Positions 33,115 through 36,397 of a stretch of DNA of 36,397 nucleotides are shown here, in pieces. Below the pieces are notes generated by a model, which made no database searches, had not been told where the DNA came from, and worked only from the letters and a program-made list of their open reading frames with translations. Source of the stretch: Marinobacterium litorale DSM 23545 (GTDB lineage Bacteria; Pseudomonadota; Gammaproteobacteria; Pseudomonadales; Balneatricaceae); assembly GCF_000428985.1 (NCBI RefSeq), contig NZ_AUAZ01000037.1, forward strand, positions 1 through 36,397, given 5' to 3'. Position 1 is the stretch's first letter; each line of letters begins with the position of its first letter. Made by a program: the position numbers and the translations under genes.

Positions 33115-34437
33115 TCAGGGATTCGTTTCGCCGGACAGCCCTTCCCGAGCCAAATCGGCCAACCGTCTAATTTCGCTCAGCTCCCCTTCAAGATCCTCGA
33201 AAGCGAAGGGGTTCAGGAACTGTCGCCCTCGGAACAGGTTCCGATCCACCTCTGAAAGTTCTGCTTCATCGCACACCGCCTGCCATTGCTGGCCGATCAC
33301 CAGTATCTGATGCATCACCTTTGCAATCGCTTCAGACGGAGTGAGTTGAAAATGCTCAGCCACAGTCAGGCAGTTTGATATCTGACTTAACTGACTCGGC
33401 CCATTAATCCGCATCGCCTGGGATGCCTCGCCACCGGTGCGTCCTTGCGGGCAGATGTCGTAGGCTGGCGTGAGCGTCAGTTGACGACCGTCCCAGAACG
33501 CCGCATGGTTGCGGGCATGATCATCGGTGTTGCCACACAGGATATTGAAAACAATCCGGCCAAACAGCTCATGCAGGGACTCTCTCGGCGTTGTGAAACG
33601 GTGACGGATTAAATCAGCAAGCTCCTGATATGACGCGTACCGTGCCATCATCTCGTTGAGCTCAAACATCGTCAGCGCGGACACCATCAAACGACGAGTC
33701 CAGCCTCCGGGGGTATAGTCCCTGTCAAAGCGTTCAACCAGAAGGACATCCTTATTACCGGATTTTACCATGGACACAGGAGCCACACTCAGCCCACACA
33801 GGCTCGCCAGGCGCATCGCAATGAATTCCGCTTTCACCACACTGTAGGTGTCGGTACTGGAGGAGAACTTGGCGATGTACTTTACCCCTTTCTCTTCAAT
33901 AGGGGCCTTTGGGCGAGCCCCCCCTAAGGAGGTACCGTGATTAAACGCCTGGTCCAATTCGGGGGCGATCGGCAACCCCTTTTCAACCCGTTCGGCAACC
34001 GTAAGTAACTCTTCAAGGCTGGCGGACTGCATCTGACGGGGCACATACTCTGTCGGGGATGCCTGGTAATCCAGCGCCCCTATCCGGTCAGACCCCGAGT
34101 TAATCAGAAACTGGAGTTCTCCGATCTTTTGATCGTCACGCCCCCCTTTCCCGAAGAGTTTGTTCAGGATGACCCGACGCCCCCAGGCATCAGGGGAGGC
34201 ATCGCGCAGGCAGCTCGCCATCTCAAGGCCCGGAAGGGGTTCGAGGAGGCCTTGAACAAGCGGGAGTTCAGGCTCATAAAGGGAGATGGCATTGTCCCGC
34301 TCAAGATAAGAGCGACCGTAGTTGAACATCAATCGATCAGCATCCTGAGTAATCAAGCCGGCCACAACGGGATCGGTTTCTCCCGGTAGCCAAACCCACA
34401 CATAGGCCTCATGGGGTGTTGTGCTTTCAGAAGTCAT
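33115..34437 (-). CDS. hipA: HipA-family serine/threonine kinase toxin
   Basis: Encodes a 440-residue HipA kinase. Visible features: N-terminal Couple_hipA-like barrel (10-115), the P-loop-like GTSLGGARPK at 168-177, the ATP-binding Lys190 in YIAKF, the catalytic loop GNTDDHARNH at 302-311 and the metal-binding AYDI at 325-328. All catalytic positions are present, so the kinase is probably active. HipA toxins phosphorylate aminoacyl-tRNA synthetases such as GltX; the target here is unknown. It overlaps hipB by 11 bases, so it depends on hipB translation. Confidence 0.93.
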   Translation of the reverse strand: MTSESTTPHEAYVWVWLPGETDPVVAGLITQDADRLMFNYGRSYLERDNAISLYEPELPLVQGLLEPLPGLEMASCLRDASPDAWGRRVILNKLFGKGGRDDQKIGELQFLINSGSDRIGALDYQASPTEYVPRQMQSASLEELLTVAERVEKGLPIAPELDQAFNHGTSLGGARPKAPIEEKGVKYIAKFSSSTDTYSVVKAEFIAMRLASLCGLSVAPVSMVKSGNKDVLLVERFDRDYTPGGWTRRLMVSALTMFELNEMMARYASYQELADLIRHRFTTPRESLHELFGRIVFNILCGNTDDHARNHAAFWDGRQLTLTPAYDICPQGRTGGEASQAMRINGPSQLSQISNCLTVAEHFQLTPSEAIAKVMHQILVIGQQWQAVCDEAELSEVDRNLFRGRQFLNPFAFEDLEGELSEIRRLADLAREGLSGETNP

Positions 34438-34771
34438 CCTTCACCGCCTTGCGGGTTTTGTTTATTGCCCTTTTGATTGATGGAGTTTTGAAGGCATCCC
34501 GGGAAGTGGCATAGCCCCCTGATGACTGCTCGTACCTGCTGGCCAGAGGAGAGAGCCCCACCAGAAGTGCCACTTCCAGAACAAGGCCAATCTCGACCCG
34601 AGGATCCCCCTGCTCGATGCGATAGAGGGTTTTACGCCCAATACCGGCCCGCTCAGACAGCTCTTCAGTCGTCATCTGTCGCTGCTTACGGGCGGATTGA
34701 ATCTCGTACCCGAGCTGCTGGATTATCAGACGGGTGGTATTCGAGTAGTTACGGATGCGAGAGGTTGCCAT
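34427..34771 (-). CDS. hipB: HipB-like antitoxin, XRE-family DNA-binding protein
   Basis: Encodes 114 residues with an XRE helix-turn-helix at about 22-75 (LGYEIQSARKQRQMTTEELSERAGIGRKTLYRIEQGDP). The C-terminal tail is basic and probably contacts HipA. As the antitoxin it binds HipA and represses the operon. Four palindromic operators lie upstream. The ATG at 34771 sits just after a short gap from the first operator. Confidence 0.9.
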   Translation of the reverse strand: MATSRIRNYSNTTRLIIQQLGYEIQSARKQRQMTTEELSERAGIGRKTLYRIEQGDPRVEIGLVLEVALLVGLSPLASRYEQSSGGYATSRDAFKTPSIKRAINKTRKAVKDDF

Positions 34772-34783
34772 ACATCACCATTC

Positions 34784-34908
34784 GAGTCATACGTGACTCA
34801 TATCGCCGGATTTGTGTCATACACGACCCATTTTAGTAGCGCTGGTACTAAAATCAAGAAATGGGTCATATGTAACCCATTTCGGTCAAATTGAGTTATA
34901 TATGACAC
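34784..34908 (-). promoter_or_regulatory. Four HipB-type operators upstream of hipBA
   Basis: Related 16-base palindromes of the form RRGTCATAYRTGACYC occur at 34784-34799, 34814-34829, 34863-34878 and 34893-34908. They form two pairs; within each pair the spacing is exactly 30 bases. Between the pairs lies another inverted repeat, ATTTTAGTA and TACTAAAAT (34830-34854). The arrangement fits cooperative binding of antitoxin dimers on one helix face, which is inferred. Confidence 0.75.
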
Positions 34909-35365
34909 GTGACGATCTGAATCGCCCCAAGGCTTGCATCATTTTTGCCCCCCCCCCCTCAGTGGAGGGTGTGCAGAGCAGGTGCACGTGGTTGGTCATT
35001 AAGACCCAAGCATGAGTGGGCTTGGCTTCGCCGGATGGCGAGTCAAGGGACTTGTGCGGACAAGTCCCTTAACAATCCCAAACCGCCCCTCAGTTTGACC
35101 CGCTTCGCGGGTTTCCCTGTGCTTCTCTTTCAGTCTGCGATGCTCGGCTGCACTGAAGGGGATAGGGCTGCACGTATTCTTGACTGACGACAGTGAGTGG
35201 ATGTTTTTAGCAGGCTCGGGGGTGGTTTATGAGCTCCTTTATATCAAGGCATGAGCAACCCGATAAGTTCCAGAATATAAATAGCTTTTCGTGAAATATT
35301 TGTTAGTGTCATTAACAATCTGTGCTAAAAACAAGTGCTTTTAAAATTATTACCAGAGACTTTCT
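34909..35365. other. Non-coding stretch between hipBA and the efflux gene
   Basis: This 457-base stretch has no supported gene. It contains a run of 11 C at 34948-34958, a perfect hairpin AAGGGACTTGT-GCGG-ACAAGTCCCTT (35045-35070) and a second hairpin ACCCGC-TTC-GCGGGT (35098-35112). Neither hairpin has a T-tract. The last 130 bases are A+T-rich and probably hold the promoter of the efflux gene. The hairpin-rich part could be a remnant of mobile DNA; I cannot identify it. Confidence 0.55.
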
Positions 35366-36056
35366 ATGAGCAAAGCGAGCATCCGCTTCGAGTTCCTGCT
35401 TCTGATGGCGACGATGATGTGCTTAACGGCACTGTTTGTTGATTCGATGTTGCCTGCATTGCATCAGATTGGGCAGGAGCTGGATGCGTTGGATAACAAC
35501 CGTTACCAAATGGTTCTTACCTCGCTGATGGTTGGTCTTGGGGTTGGGCAGCTGTTTTATGGGCCGATAGCCGATGCTTTTGGGCGCAAGCCTACAGTTT
35601 ATCTAGGCTTGGCCTTGATGCTGGTCGGTACCATGATCAGTACCTCCGCACAAAGCTTCGAGATGATGTTAGTCGGACGTGTGCTCCAGGGAGTGGGGGC
35701 GGCGGGGCCACGAGTCATGGTAGTCACGATTATACGTGACCGGTTTTCCGGTGCTGAAATGGCGCGAGTGCTGTCTTTGGTAATGACCATATTTATTTTC
35801 AGCCCAGTTGTTGCACCATTAGTTGGCCAGGTGGTGCTTCTATTCGCTGGATGGCGCGCCATTTTTGGATTGCTGGGTGTCATCTGCCTGGCGCTGCTGG
35901 TCTGGTTTGCAATACGTCAGCCGGAAACGCTAAAGACTGATAATCAACGCCCCCTCTCATTAAAACCGGTGATGCTGGGGATGAAGGAGGTCATTTCACA
36001 TCGCGTAGCCTTGGTTTATATCCTGGTTGCTGGATTATCTCACTCTTCGATCATAG
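35366..36056 (+). pseudogene. Bcr/CflA-family drug efflux transporter, truncated by an insertion
   Basis: The frame encodes about 230 residues of a major facilitator protein with six to seven transmembrane helices. The MFS motif FYGPIADAFGRKPTVYLG is in the first loop and the Bcr/CflA-like GRVLQGVGAAGPRVMVVTIIRDRF follows. Full-length relatives have about 400 residues; the frame ends at a TAG inside the IS3-family end that starts at 36057. The C-terminal half is missing from the window and may lie beyond the insertion. The protein is therefore almost certainly non-functional. Confidence 0.88.

Positions 36057-36397
<341 letters not shown>

Noticed and set aside
34945-35187. An 80-codon plus-strand open frame in the hipBA-efflux gap
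   Set aside because: Starts inside the C run, lacks a ribosome site and runs through both hairpins; composition does not look coding.

Overview
The window comes from a proteobacterium, most likely a gammaproteobacterium. This rests on the Pseudomonas-like styrene and phenylacetate genes, FadL-type porin, TRAP transporter and hipBA; the genus cannot be fixed from sequence alone. It is a nearly complete catabolic region for styrene and phenylacetate, bordered by mobile DNA at both ends and interrupted by it in the middle.

Layout. 1-338: the 3' end of a group II intron (maturase tail plus domains V and VI). 359-9761, plus strand: a styrene block in the order styA, styB, styC, FadL-type outer-membrane channel, EthD-family protein, aldehyde dehydrogenase, terminator, styS, styR. 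9799-11094: a complete IS256-family element with 24-bp imperfect inverted repeats and an 8-bp target duplication; its transposase is frameshifted. 11109-27543, minus strand: a phenylacetate block transcribed as paaFGHIJK, then paaABCDE-paaZ, then a three-gene TRAP transporter, then paaX. 28028-30314, plus strand: paaN and paaY, divergent from paaF. 30489-33026: a MarR repressor divergent from a MobA-like 3-hydroxybenzoate 4-monooxygenase. 33115-34771: hipBA. 35366-36056: a Bcr/CflA efflux gene cut by an IS3-family element that runs off the window.

How the genes work together. StyA/StyB epoxidise styrene, StyC isomerises the oxide to phenylacetaldehyde, and the aldehyde dehydrogenase oxidises this to phenylacetate. 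PaaK makes phenylacetyl-CoA, PaaABCDE epoxidise the ring, PaaG forms the oxepin, PaaZ opens and oxidises it, and PaaFHJ finish by beta-oxidation to acetyl-CoA and succinyl-CoA. PaaI and PaaY are housekeeping thioesterases. StyS/StyR sense styrene and activate PstyA through a StyR box.

The main observation is a bipartite element, TGAYAC-N27-GTATCA-like, found at four paa-side promoters (dctP, paaA, paaF, paaN). A perfect TGATAC-N26-GTATCA version sits at the styA promoter just upstream of the StyR box. At the paa promoters it straddles the -35 element and abuts the -10. It is most simply read as the PaaX operator, which would place upper pathway, lower pathway and transport under one phenylacetyl-CoA-responsive repressor. 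The styrene block looks more A+T-rich than the paa block and is bounded by an intron and an insertion sequence, which suggests separate acquisition.
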